Positions 47,301-54,497 of a stretch of 64,000 nt of DNA are shown piece after piece. The stretch covers positions 708,320-772,319 of the forward strand of contig NZ_JAMGBE010000002.1 in the NCBI RefSeq assembly GCF_023516575.1. Direction: 5' to 3'. The notes under the pieces were generated by a model. The model saw only the letters and a program-made list of their open reading frames with translations. It was not told the DNA's origin and did not search any database. The stretch comes from Sphingomonas hankyongi (GTDB lineage: Bacteria; Pseudomonadota; Alphaproteobacteria; Sphingomonadales; Sphingomonadaceae). Position 1 is the stretch's first letter. Every line of letters starts with the position of its first letter. The position numbers and the translations under genes are program-made.

Positions 47301-47897
47301 GTGTGCAGCAGCGGCGTGGTCGCAAGCTCGGCGCCAATGCCTAAGTGGCGGCACAAGGCTCGCGTGGGCTTCCAGATGCCGTTCGGCCTCGGCCTGTCGA
47401 TGCAGTGGCGGTATGTCGGCAAGGTCAAGGCCGAGACTCTCGAGGACAACGAGACGTTGAATGGGCCTTTCAATGTCGACCCGGGCCTGCACATCAAGGC
47501 GCAGAACTATTTCGACCTGGCGACGACGTTCACCGTGCTGGATCGGGTCAATCTGCGCGCCGGCGTCAACAACATCTTCGACAACGATCCGCCGCTCGTG
47601 ACGACGGGCAGCGGCGTGCTCGAAGGGTCGAACCTCTGCCCGACCGGCCCGTGTAACGGCAACACCTATCCGGGTACGTGGGATGCGCTCGGCCGGTACC
47701 TGTACCTCGGTGCGACGATCGACTTCGCTCCGCCGAAGCACGTGCCGCCGCCGCCCCCGCCGCCACCGCCACCGCCGCCCCCGCCGCCTGCCACGCAGAC
47801 CTGCGCGGACGGTTCGGTGATCCTGGCGACGGACACCTGCCCGGCTCCGCCTCCGCCTCCGCCTCCGCCGCCTCCGGCTCCGGAACGCGGCAACTAA
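44355..47897 (+). CDS. TonB-dependent outer-membrane receptor (2) with proline-rich C-terminal tail
   Basis: A 1180-residue receptor: signal peptide ending SPAFAQ, Pro-rich spacer, TonB-box-like GDIIITGSRI, plug with VLTGGASSVYGADAVAGVVNF, and a large barrel. The last strand ends YLYLGATIDF (Phe about 1124), but instead of stopping there the protein continues for about 56 residues. This tail has two polyproline runs flanking a two-Cys segment (TQTCADGSVILATDTCP). A native barrel normally ends at the aromatic residue, so this tail, probably periplasmic, is unusual. ATG 44355 follows AGAGGGG. Strong terminator downstream. Cargo unknown. Confidence 0.94.
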   Translation: MRTTLRQRLLATTLLVGAASASPAFAQETQSPDPNAQPPSGPVESAPLPSVSAQGEPVAQAGDIIITGSRIPQPNLESAAPVTVVSSQDIKLTGTTRIEDALNQLPSVGASQASGVSNGASGTAEVDLRYLGSKRSLALINGRRMVPGDPNSTTQAADLNLIPSALVKRVEVLTGGASSVYGADAVAGVVNFILDTNFTGIRFDGTISGYQHHQDNPLVGECFNAQGSAGCTAAGQEVHINDLLAGRGFPSPTGSDWGGRTIDGTVMLGSAFDDGRGHAVAYFGYRNVKPVLQSDRDFSACTIQRSVNGPFPLGEDGPKYTPRNPRCGGSATAAPGNILGFPSFGLTTSTTIALGPGTAELGQNLFNFAPYNYFQRPDERYIAGAFADYEINDQIKPYLEFMFMDDRTLAQIAPGGAFLGSTTSINCDNPTISPDAADLLCGGVDANGIPLDLGYPNLVGGFIGTFPVAIGAPYNTTDNGVGGTTALPFIDPVTGQPYYRAFGLVGRRNVEGGPRIADLKHQNWRGVLGTRGDLSNAWSYDAYWQYGRTNYEQVYKNEFSLARLTRALDAVKDPRATIAGQPNPNFGLPVCRSVLTGQDPTCVPYDIFGAAPSQASINYLNVFGVITGQTSEQIANANFTGTLGEYGIKTPWAEDGVGINVGVEYRRESLEVNPDQSFQTGDLTGQGAPTLPVAGNFRVWELFGETQIPIIQNSFMEEWTISAGYRHSWYKTHNDLAPVGTDDSSTYQTDTYKISTEIAPIHDIRLRASYNRASRAPNIQELFAPVFVGLDGTKDPCSGHPIQANEFGCLASGVALGAGTPGNPAGQYNGLLGGNPDLKPEKATTRSAGIVLQPRFIPRFSLTLDYWNIKVKDAIQGLGADAILTACVNQSTSATNISPACALVNRDPSGSIWLTPGGFVSDLPGNTSTIKTDGWDIASSYSYRFDNFLGTLSASFLGTYLHKYKVNNGLTEEYDCAGLYGPVCSSGVVASSAPMPKWRHKARVGFQMPFGLGLSMQWRYVGKVKAETLEDNETLNGPFNVDPGLHIKAQNYFDLATTFTVLDRVNLRAGVNNIFDNDPPLVTTGSGVLEGSNLCPTGPCNGNTYPGTWDALGRYLYLGATIDFAPPKHVPPPPPPPPPPPPPPPATQTCADGSVILATDTCPAPPPPPPPPPPAPERGN

Positions 47898-47918
47898 GCG
47901 GGAGGGAATTGAACTACC

Positions 47919-47951
47919 GGCGGCGGATCTTCGGATCCGCCGCCTTTTTTT
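47919..47951 (+). terminator. Rho-independent terminator with UUCG tetraloop
   Basis: An 11-bp perfect stem GGCGGCGGATC / GATCCGCCGCC closed by TTCG, then seven T's. One of the strongest terminators in the window. It sits only 34 bases before the next ATG. Confidence 0.95.
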
Positions 47952-47985
47952 ATGCACGTGGCGGCAATTCGGTTAGACACGCCGA

Positions 47986-49995
47986 ATGAGCGCCGTTTCC
48001 ACACTCGACGATCGAACCGCTTCAGCAATTCGGCAGGCGCTGTCCGCCGCGGCAGCCGGCCGCTTAGCCGACGCCTGCTCGATTGGGGAACAAGCGCTCG
48101 AAGCTGGAGGCGAGCCGGCTGCGCTTCACGCCATGCTGGGCGCGCTTCGGACCCGGAGAGGCGATCTCGAAGGCGCGATCCGACATCTGGCAAAAGCTCA
48201 CGAGCTCCGGCCTCAGGATATTCTCATCGCCAAGAACTTGGCGACGGCACTGGCACAAATCGGGCGTCATCGTGAGGCACTGGACGTCCTTCCTGAGGCA
48301 TTGGCGAAACAGGATCCCAGCCTGCATTTGCTTCGGCTGCGGGGTTTCCTTGCTCAATCGCTGGCTGATTTCGAAAGCGCCGTGAAAGCGTATGAGCATG
48401 TGGTCGGGGCCGCCCCGAATGATTGGGAGAGCTGGAACAACCTCGGCAATGCGCGCCGCGCGCTCGACGATCATCTGGGTTCCCTGGAAGCGAGCACTCG
48501 CGCCGTCGAACTCAATGCGAGTTCCGGTCCGGTAAGGCTCAATTACGCGACGTCGCTCGAATATGCCGGCAAGGTCGAGGAAGCGGAGCAGGAATTGCGG
48601 CGCATGGCGCTGGAGTTCCCGAACGACGCGAACACAATGCGCGAGCTCTTCCTCCTGCTGAAGAACCAATATCGCGACGAGGACGCAACCGAAGCGATCG
48701 AGGAAGCGGTCCGCCGATCACCGCGCGACATCGATCTCGGGCTATCGCTCGCCAGCCATCAATTGGCGCAGCGACATCATGCGGCGTCCGAAGAAGCTTA
48801 TCGCCGGGTACTGACGATAGATCCGGACAATGCACTCGCCTGGCTCGGCGTCGCGACGGTCATGGATCACCTCAACCGTATCGATGAGCTCGCGGCTTGG
48901 GCGAAAGAAGCCGAGGCTAAAAGCATAGCCAAAGAAGGCCTCAGCTTTATCAAGGCATTCGATCATCGCCGAGCCAAGCGATATGCCGAGGGGCTGGCAG
49001 AGCTGAGCCATGTCCCGGAAGAACTCGAAACTGCTCGCAGGCAGCAGCTGCTCGGCCAACTGCTCGAAGGCACCGGGCAGTTCGATGACGCTTTCGCCGC
49101 CTTCGAGTCCATGAATGCGATCATCCGGGATGACCGTTCCGACCCAGCTGCACGCGCCCGCGCCTACCGCGACCTGATCAGGCAGACCCGTGATACGCTG
49201 ACTCCGGAATGGGCATCCTCGTGGCGGAAGGCTGAGCTCGAAGAGCGGCCATCGCCCGCTTTCCTGGTGGGCTTTCCACGATCGGGGACAACGCTTCTCG
49301 ATACGATCCTGATGAGCCACCCATTGACGGAGGTTCTCGAGGAAGAGCCGACCCTCGTGCATGCGACGGAGGCGTTGGGCGGCTTTGATGCTATTCCCGC
49401 CGCGTCGGCGGACATGATCGAAAGAGCCCGCGACGCCTATTTCGAAACGGCCCGCAAGCTGACGCCGCTCGATCCGGGCAAGCTGTTGATCGACAAGAAT
49501 CCGCTCTCGATGAACTATGTCCCTGTTATTCGCCGGCTTTTCCCGGACGCGAAGATCATCCTCGCGCTGCGGCATCCCTGCGACGTCGTCCTATCCTGCT
49601 ACATCACAAACTTTCAGCCGAATAATGCGATGGCAAACTTCCTGTCGCTCGACACCGCGGCGGAACTCTACGATCTCACCTTCAGCTATTTCGAGAAAGC
49701 CCGCGAGCTGTTGCAGCCTGCGGTTCACACCGTCGTCTACGAGAATATCGTTGCCGACCGGGACCGTGAGTTACGGCCATTGCTCGATTTCCTCGGCCTC
49801 GAATGGGACGAACGCCTGCTGGACCATCAAACCACGGCAAAGAAGCGCGGGCACATCAAGACCGCGAGCTACGCCCAGGTCGTCGAGCCAATCTACACGA
49901 GATCTGCCGGCCGATGGGTGAATTACCGCAAGCACCTGGAGCCGGTCATCCCGACGCTGCTGCCCTGGGTCGAGAAATTCGGCTACGAGGTCTGA
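47986..49995 (+). CDS. TPR-repeat sulfotransferase (second)
   Basis: A 669-residue protein: TPR helices over residues about 10-330 (EGAIRHLAKAHELRPQDILIAKNLA; NDWESWNNLGNARRALDDH). The C-terminal sulfotransferase domain has the PAPS loop FLVGFPRSGTTLLDTIL and ILALRHPCDVVLSCYITNF. The architecture matches the protein at 7123-8922. Co-directional with two further TPR enzymes separated by 1 base and by a 4-base overlap. No Shine-Dalgarno is seen before the ATG and the preceding terminator is very close, so it likely has its own short-leader promoter. Acceptor unknown. Confidence 0.9.
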   Translation: MSAVSTLDDRTASAIRQALSAAAAGRLADACSIGEQALEAGGEPAALHAMLGALRTRRGDLEGAIRHLAKAHELRPQDILIAKNLATALAQIGRHREALDVLPEALAKQDPSLHLLRLRGFLAQSLADFESAVKAYEHVVGAAPNDWESWNNLGNARRALDDHLGSLEASTRAVELNASSGPVRLNYATSLEYAGKVEEAEQELRRMALEFPNDANTMRELFLLLKNQYRDEDATEAIEEAVRRSPRDIDLGLSLASHQLAQRHHAASEEAYRRVLTIDPDNALAWLGVATVMDHLNRIDELAAWAKEAEAKSIAKEGLSFIKAFDHRRAKRYAEGLAELSHVPEELETARRQQLLGQLLEGTGQFDDAFAAFESMNAIIRDDRSDPAARARAYRDLIRQTRDTLTPEWASSWRKAELEERPSPAFLVGFPRSGTTLLDTILMSHPLTEVLEEEPTLVHATEALGGFDAIPAASADMIERARDAYFETARKLTPLDPGKLLIDKNPLSMNYVPVIRRLFPDAKIILALRHPCDVVLSCYITNFQPNNAMANFLSLDTAAELYDLTFSYFEKARELLQPAVHTVVYENIVADRDRELRPLLDFLGLEWDERLLDHQTTAKKRGHIKTASYAQVVEPIYTRSAGRWVNYRKHLEPVIPTLLPWVEKFGYEV

Positions 49996-49996
49996 G

Positions 49997-51145
49997 GTGC
50001 AGACCGACGCGCTGGTCGAGAGGGCGAATGCCGCGTTTCGCACTGGCAACCTGAAGCATGCCCTCGAGCTCCTGGAAGACGCGGCGCAGCATCGGCCGGA
50101 CGATCCGACCTTATGGCTGCAGATCGCCGCGATGCACCGCGCGAGCGGGAATCCGTCAGATGCCCTAACGGCTGTGCACAAGGGCCTCGCAGTCGCCCCG
50201 CTCGACTTCATGGGACTCTTGATGCGCGCGAGCCTCTTGCAGAGGATGGAGGACCCCCAAGCGGGAGAGGCTTGGGGACACGCGCTTGCCCAGAAGCCCT
50301 CGGGCGAACTCCCCCCGCAACTTGCCGCGACGGTCGCCGAGGGGGAACGGCATCATGCGGCGTGGCTGGAAGCCCGGGAAAGCCGTCTCGCCCGCGCCAT
50401 GGCTGGGCCAGAACAGCGCGGGAATGAGGAGGAGCGCGCGCGCATTGCGCGGTTCCGAAGTAATGCCCTGCGGAAGACACGTCCGTTCCACAGCGAGCCG
50501 ACCCATTTCCACTTCCCCGGGCTTGTCGAACGCGAATTCCATCCGCGCCATCTGTTCCCCTGGTTGAGCGAGCTTGAAGGCGCCGCGGATATGATCCGGC
50601 AAGAGTTCAAAGCCGTCATGGCGGCCGAGCGAGCCGAACTAGTCCCGTACATCCAATATGACGATCATCTCCCGCTCGACCAGTGGCGACAACTCAATCG
50701 GAACCCCGACTGGACCGCGATTCACCTGTGGCAAAACGGTGTGAGGATTGAGGCCAACGCAAATCATTGCCGGGAGACGCTAGACCTCCTTCGACGCGTT
50801 CCACAGCCGAGCACCAAGGGAAGCGGTCCGAACGCAATGTTCTCATTGCTCGCCCCGCATACGCACATTCCCGCACATGTTGGCGTCACCAACACCCGCC
50901 TGGTTTGCCATCTGCCCTTGATCGTGCCCGAAGGGTGCTGGTTCCGGGCGGGTGCCGAGACGCGAGCGTGGCGGCCCGGAGAGGCCTTCGTTTTCGACGA
51001 CACGATCGAGCATGAAGCAATGAACCCGAGCGACGAACTGCGCGTCGTTTTCATCTTCGATATTTGGCATCCGGATCTCAGCGAAGTTGAGCGCGAAGCT
51101 GTTGCCGCGTTGCTGGCGCTCGAGACCGGTGGAGCGGCTTTGTGA
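49997..51145 (+). CDS. TPR-aspartyl/asparaginyl beta-hydroxylase
   Basis: A 382-residue protein. N-terminal TPR segment (about 1-85, LVERANAAFRTGNLKHALELLEDAAQ) and C-terminal Asp/Asn hydroxylase domain with MFSLLAPHTHIPAHVGVTNTRLVCHLPL and FDDTIEHEAMN, giving the two histidines used for iron in this family and Arg for 2-oxoglutarate. Known members hydroxylate Asp/Asn side chains in proteins or lipids. GTG start one base after the sulfotransferase stop; it overlaps the next gene by 4 bases. Confidence 0.9.
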   Translation: MQTDALVERANAAFRTGNLKHALELLEDAAQHRPDDPTLWLQIAAMHRASGNPSDALTAVHKGLAVAPLDFMGLLMRASLLQRMEDPQAGEAWGHALAQKPSGELPPQLAATVAEGERHHAAWLEARESRLARAMAGPEQRGNEEERARIARFRSNALRKTRPFHSEPTHFHFPGLVEREFHPRHLFPWLSELEGAADMIRQEFKAVMAAERAELVPYIQYDDHLPLDQWRQLNRNPDWTAIHLWQNGVRIEANANHCRETLDLLRRVPQPSTKGSGPNAMFSLLAPHTHIPAHVGVTNTRLVCHLPLIVPEGCWFRAGAETRAWRPGEAFVFDDTIEHEAMNPSDELRVVFIFDIWHPDLSEVEREAVAALLALETGGAAL

Positions 51146-52638
51146 GCCTCGCGGAGATTCTGGCCGGCGCCTCGCCGACGGATGATGCCGACACACTTGC
51201 GGATATCGCCCAGCAGGCGCTCGAAAACGGCGAAGAGGAACATGCCCTTTCCCTGCTCGAGCAGGCCGTCGAAATCAGGCGGGTCGGACGCCTTTGGCAA
51301 TGGAAGGGTTTGCTCGAGCGCTCGATGGATCACCACGCCCAGGCGCTCGCCTCCTTTGCCGAAGCGGCTCGCCTGGATCCAACGGATGCCACGATTGCCC
51401 ACGGCCATGCACGCACGGCCCTTGAAGCCGGCATCGACGCGCGGGGCCTTTACGACCGGGCGCTCGAGCTCGCCCCGAATGATGGGGCAGTCCTGGTCGG
51501 CCGCGCCGCAGCTCAAGCCGCGGCGGGCGAAGCAGATCGGGCTATCGACGAACTCGCTCAGGTCGTCGGGCGGGCACCTGCGTGGACCTATGGACATGAA
51601 CAGCTTGCGCAACTGCTCGCGACGCAGGGGCGAGGCAACGAGGCGACCAGCTCGATAGAACGCGCACTGCTTCTGTTTCCCCAAGCTTCGCCCTTGTGGG
51701 AAACTTTGCTGAACCTCGAGGTGCGCCGCCGATCGTTCGAGCAAATTCTGCCAACGATCGAGCGCGCCAAGGCAGCGGGCGCTCAATCTCTCCAATTCGC
51801 GATTTACGAAGGCGTGCACGCAGCAGAGCTGAGCGATGAGGCTGGGCCCGCAGCCTTGTACTCGCCGGCAGCAGAGGCGCTGCCGGAGCTGACCGTTTGG
51901 AGGATCCGGCATCTCCTGCGGACCGCCAATATGGAGCGATTGATTCCGCTCTTGGACGAAGAACTTGCTCGCAATGCCTCCGGGGATATCTGGCCGTACG
52001 CTGCTACCGCCTGGCGTTTGGCCGATGATCCGAGATCCAACTGGCTGGAGCGCGATGGCGAGCTGGTTCGCACGTTCGACCTGGCCGACGCTCTGCCGCC
52101 GCTAGGCGAATTGGCGGACGTTTTGCGCGCGCTCCACGTCGCAAAAGGAGAATATCTGGACCAGTCGGTGCTCGGCGGGACGCAGACTGACGGGCCTTTG
52201 CTCAGCCGCATAGATCCTACCATCCAGGCGCTCCGAAAAGTGATCGTCGGCGCGGTCGAGGAATATGTCGCGCAACTACCGCCAATCGAAGCGAGTCATC
52301 CGCTTCTCGGCCATCGACGCGATAGAAGAGTAAGGTTCGCGGGCAGCTGGTCGGTACGTCTCCGCGAAGGTGGCCGCCATGCGAACCACACTCACCCTCA
52401 GGGTTGGATCAGCTCCGCGCTCTACATTTCCGTTCCGCCCGAAGGTACGGGAGACGCTGGCTGGCTGACCGTCGGAGAGCCCGACGATCGTCTCGGCAGC
52501 TCTCTGCCGCCCTGGAAGAAGATCGAGCCGAAGCCAGGCAAGCTCGTGCTGTTCCCGTCCTGGATGTGGCACGGCACGGTTCCGTTTCAGGCCGGTGAAA
52601 GGCTCTCCGTCGCGTTCGACGTAGCGGTGCCTCGCTAG
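51142..52638 (+). CDS. TPR-2OG-Fe(II) oxygenase (2OG-FeII_Oxy_5-like)
   Basis: A 498-residue protein: TPR repeats through about residue 200, a helical middle, then a C-terminal oxygenase domain (about 395-498). The domain has NHTHPQGWISSALYIS (H416, H418), LVLFPSWMWHGTVPF (H477) and ERLSVAFDV with the 2OG-binding Arg. This matches the putative 2OG-FeII_Oxy_5 group. GTG start coupled to the preceding hydroxylase. Third TPR-fronted modifying enzyme in a row. Substrate unknown. Confidence 0.87.
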   Translation: MSLAEILAGASPTDDADTLADIAQQALENGEEEHALSLLEQAVEIRRVGRLWQWKGLLERSMDHHAQALASFAEAARLDPTDATIAHGHARTALEAGIDARGLYDRALELAPNDGAVLVGRAAAQAAAGEADRAIDELAQVVGRAPAWTYGHEQLAQLLATQGRGNEATSSIERALLLFPQASPLWETLLNLEVRRRSFEQILPTIERAKAAGAQSLQFAIYEGVHAAELSDEAGPAALYSPAAEALPELTVWRIRHLLRTANMERLIPLLDEELARNASGDIWPYAATAWRLADDPRSNWLERDGELVRTFDLADALPPLGELADVLRALHVAKGEYLDQSVLGGTQTDGPLLSRIDPTIQALRKVIVGAVEEYVAQLPPIEASHPLLGHRRDRRVRFAGSWSVRLREGGRHANHTHPQGWISSALYISVPPEGTGDAGWLTVGEPDDRLGSSLPPWKKIEPKPGKLVLFPSWMWHGTVPFQAGERLSVAFDVAVPR

Positions 52639-52709
52639 CGCGCGTTCGTCGAATCTGCGTGGAATCGTTCGCCCGCACGTGCCATCAGTCGAACGAAGGG
52701 ATTGATGCG

Positions 52710-52970
52710 ATGACACGAAAGCATCTGTGTGCTCTGCCGCTAGCCGCGCTTCTTGGTGCCGCGGCGTCGCCCCCATCCGTCGCACCCCAGCAAGCGAAGG
52801 ACGCGCAAGCCCTGAATCCAAATGAAGTGATTTGCGAAAAGCAGCCTGTGACTGGAAGCCGGCTCGGCACCAAGCGGGTCTGCAAGACGCGAGCGCAGTG
52901 GGCCGACGAACGCCTCCAGGACCGCCAAGGCATTGAAAAAGTCCAGGTCGAACGAGGCATGACGCAATAG
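52710..52970 (+). CDS. Small exported Cys-containing protein, paralogue of 4893-5189
   Basis: An 86-residue protein with signal peptide (MTRKHLCALPLAALLGAAASPP) and the core ICEKQPVTGSRLGTKRVC then KTRAQWADERLQDRQ. This aligns with the 4893-5189 product over about 35 residues, including both core cysteines. AAGGG upstream supports ATG 52710. Function unknown; probably periplasmic with one disulfide. It follows the TPR enzyme run and precedes the LapG-like pair. Confidence 0.75.
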   Translation: MTRKHLCALPLAALLGAAASPPSVAPQQAKDAQALNPNEVICEKQPVTGSRLGTKRVCKTRAQWADERLQDRQGIEKVQVERGMTQ

Positions 52971-53112
52971 TTCGACAGCTGAAAACGTTGCATGAGCTCA
53001 TTTCGTCGCGGATACGTAACGTCCTGCCGTTGACCGTTTAACCAGCGTTCACGGTCAGCTTCCGCCGACGGTACATACGTGTTCCCCTCCTCATGCTTAG
53101 GGGAGGAGACGG

Positions 53113-53817
53113 ATGCGCATGCCGTATCGTTGCGCGCGGATGGCGGGGACTGCGGCCCTGGCCTTGATGGTCGCGACTGCCGCGGAAAGCCGTCCAACCA
53201 CAGACAAGCCTATTTATGCGGGCCCGGCGGCCGCCCCAAGCTGGGGTCCTTCCATGCTCGGAACTGTTGCGGTCCGCGTTCGCGCAGACCGTTTTGCGGC
53301 AAGCTGGGGTCGCGCGCTGGAAGATGCGTCGCGTCTGCCCGCTATGCAGCGTCTCATTGCGCCGGCTCGCAGCCTGACGCGCCCGCAACAGATCGCTTTC
53401 GTTCAGCGCGCCGTTCACGCGAACATCCACTGGATATCCGACGCGACCGAATGGGGGCAGCACGATTATTGGGCGAGCGCCGAACAGACCTTGTCGCATG
53501 GCGCTGGTGACATGGAAGATCGCGCGATCGTGAAGATGCAGGCCCTCCGTGCTCTCGGGTTCGACCAGCGCGACCTTTACATCACCTTGGCGCGAGATCG
53601 CGTTGGCGGTCCGCTCACAGTGCTCGTGGTGCGTTACGGCGGCCGGTATTACGTCCTGGATGATACTGGCGGCGCGCCGTTCCTCGCCGATACAAGGCGG
53701 TTTGAGTTCCAGCCGATCCTCAGCTTCGGATGGACAGGCGCATGGGTACACCAGAAGATTGGATCGCCTGTAGCAGTCGTCGCAGCCAGCGCAGCAGGCG
53801 CAGCGACCAGCAAGTAA
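53113..53817 (+). CDS. LapG-like (BTLCP) pseudoenzyme lacking catalytic Cys and His
   Basis: A 234-residue exported protein (signal MRMPYRCARMAGTAALALMVATAAES) of the transglutaminase-like cysteine proteinase family. It aligns with the intact paralogue at 54498-55418 through ASAEQTLSHGAGD, then reads M134-EDRA where the paralogue has C-EDYA. T169 replaces the catalytic His in the LVVR strand; D183 in YVLDD remains. So two of the three catalytic residues are gone while the fold is kept over the full length with no frameshift. It may act as a decoy, adaptor or calcium/LapD-binding regulator. Strong GGGAGGAGACGG before the ATG shows it is expressed-type. Confidence 0.85.
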   Translation: MRMPYRCARMAGTAALALMVATAAESRPTTDKPIYAGPAAAPSWGPSMLGTVAVRVRADRFAASWGRALEDASRLPAMQRLIAPARSLTRPQQIAFVQRAVHANIHWISDATEWGQHDYWASAEQTLSHGAGDMEDRAIVKMQALRALGFDQRDLYITLARDRVGGPLTVLVVRYGGRYYVLDDTGGAPFLADTRRFEFQPILSFGWTGAWVHQKIGSPVAVVAASAAGAATSK

Positions 53818-53860
53818 TTGGCCGCGCATGTGGTAACGCACGCTTCTCAAGAGGGCGTCG

Positions 53861-54418
53861 ATGCACATGGTCAGCAAAACCGGCTTTATCCTATCCGGCG
53901 CGCTACTCGGATTAGCCGCATGCGATCGGGCGGAGAACCCCGCCACAACCATTTCCAAACCTGTCGCGGAGCGTGCGAGCCGGGCAACACCGAAGCCGAT
54001 CCGGCCAGCGCCTTCGTCGACCGACTTTGTTGCGCGCGCGGCGGCAATCGACCTGTTCGAGATTCAGTCGGCGAAGCTTGCGCTGGAAAGATCCGGCAGA
54101 GGAAGTGTTCGCGATTTCGCGACGATGGAAATACAGGCGCACCAAGGTACGAGCGCGCAGCTTGCACTCGCCGGGAGGCGGCTGAACTTGTTGCCTGCAC
54201 GCGCCCTCACCCCGGAATATTCGGCAAGGCTTGAAGAGCTGAGCGCGTCCTCGAGCTTTGATCTTACGTACAAGAATCAGCAGTTGGCGGTTCATCAACA
54301 GGCGCTAGCTTTGCACCAGGCCTATGCGGTTCGAGGCGCAAGCCCGACGCTAAGACCGGTTGCTTCCGCGGCGGTTCCCCTCATTCAGCGGCACCTGCGA
54401 CTGCTGCGCTACCTTTAA
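53861..54418 (+). CDS. DUF4142 lipoprotein
   Basis: A 185-residue protein with lipobox LAAC (Cys about 21), a Pro/Ala/Ser linker and a helical DUF4142 domain. The domain has FVARAAAIDLFEIQSAKLALERSG, VRDFATMEIQAHQGTSAQL and LYAVR-like C-terminal helices. DUF4142 has a ferritin-like four-helix shape with no settled function. It lies between the pseudo- and intact LapG-type genes. The start could be either of two Met codons at 53861 or 53867. Confidence 0.85.
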   Translation: MHMVSKTGFILSGALLGLAACDRAENPATTISKPVAERASRATPKPIRPAPSSTDFVARAAAIDLFEIQSAKLALERSGRGSVRDFATMEIQAHQGTSAQLALAGRRLNLLPARALTPEYSARLEELSASSSFDLTYKNQQLAVHQQALALHQAYAVRGASPTLRPVASAAVPLIQRHLRLLRYL

Positions 54419-54497
54419 GGAACGCCAAGAAGGGTTAAGCGCACGGTAACCATGCTCGCTAGGCCGAAATTTGCCTTGGCCTGTCACACGCAGGTCG

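Noticed and set aside
47740..47890. GC-rich simple repeats (CCGCCG/CCGCCTCC) as a possible minisatellite
   Set aside because: They encode the in-frame polyproline tail of TonB receptor 2, so they are treated as protein features.
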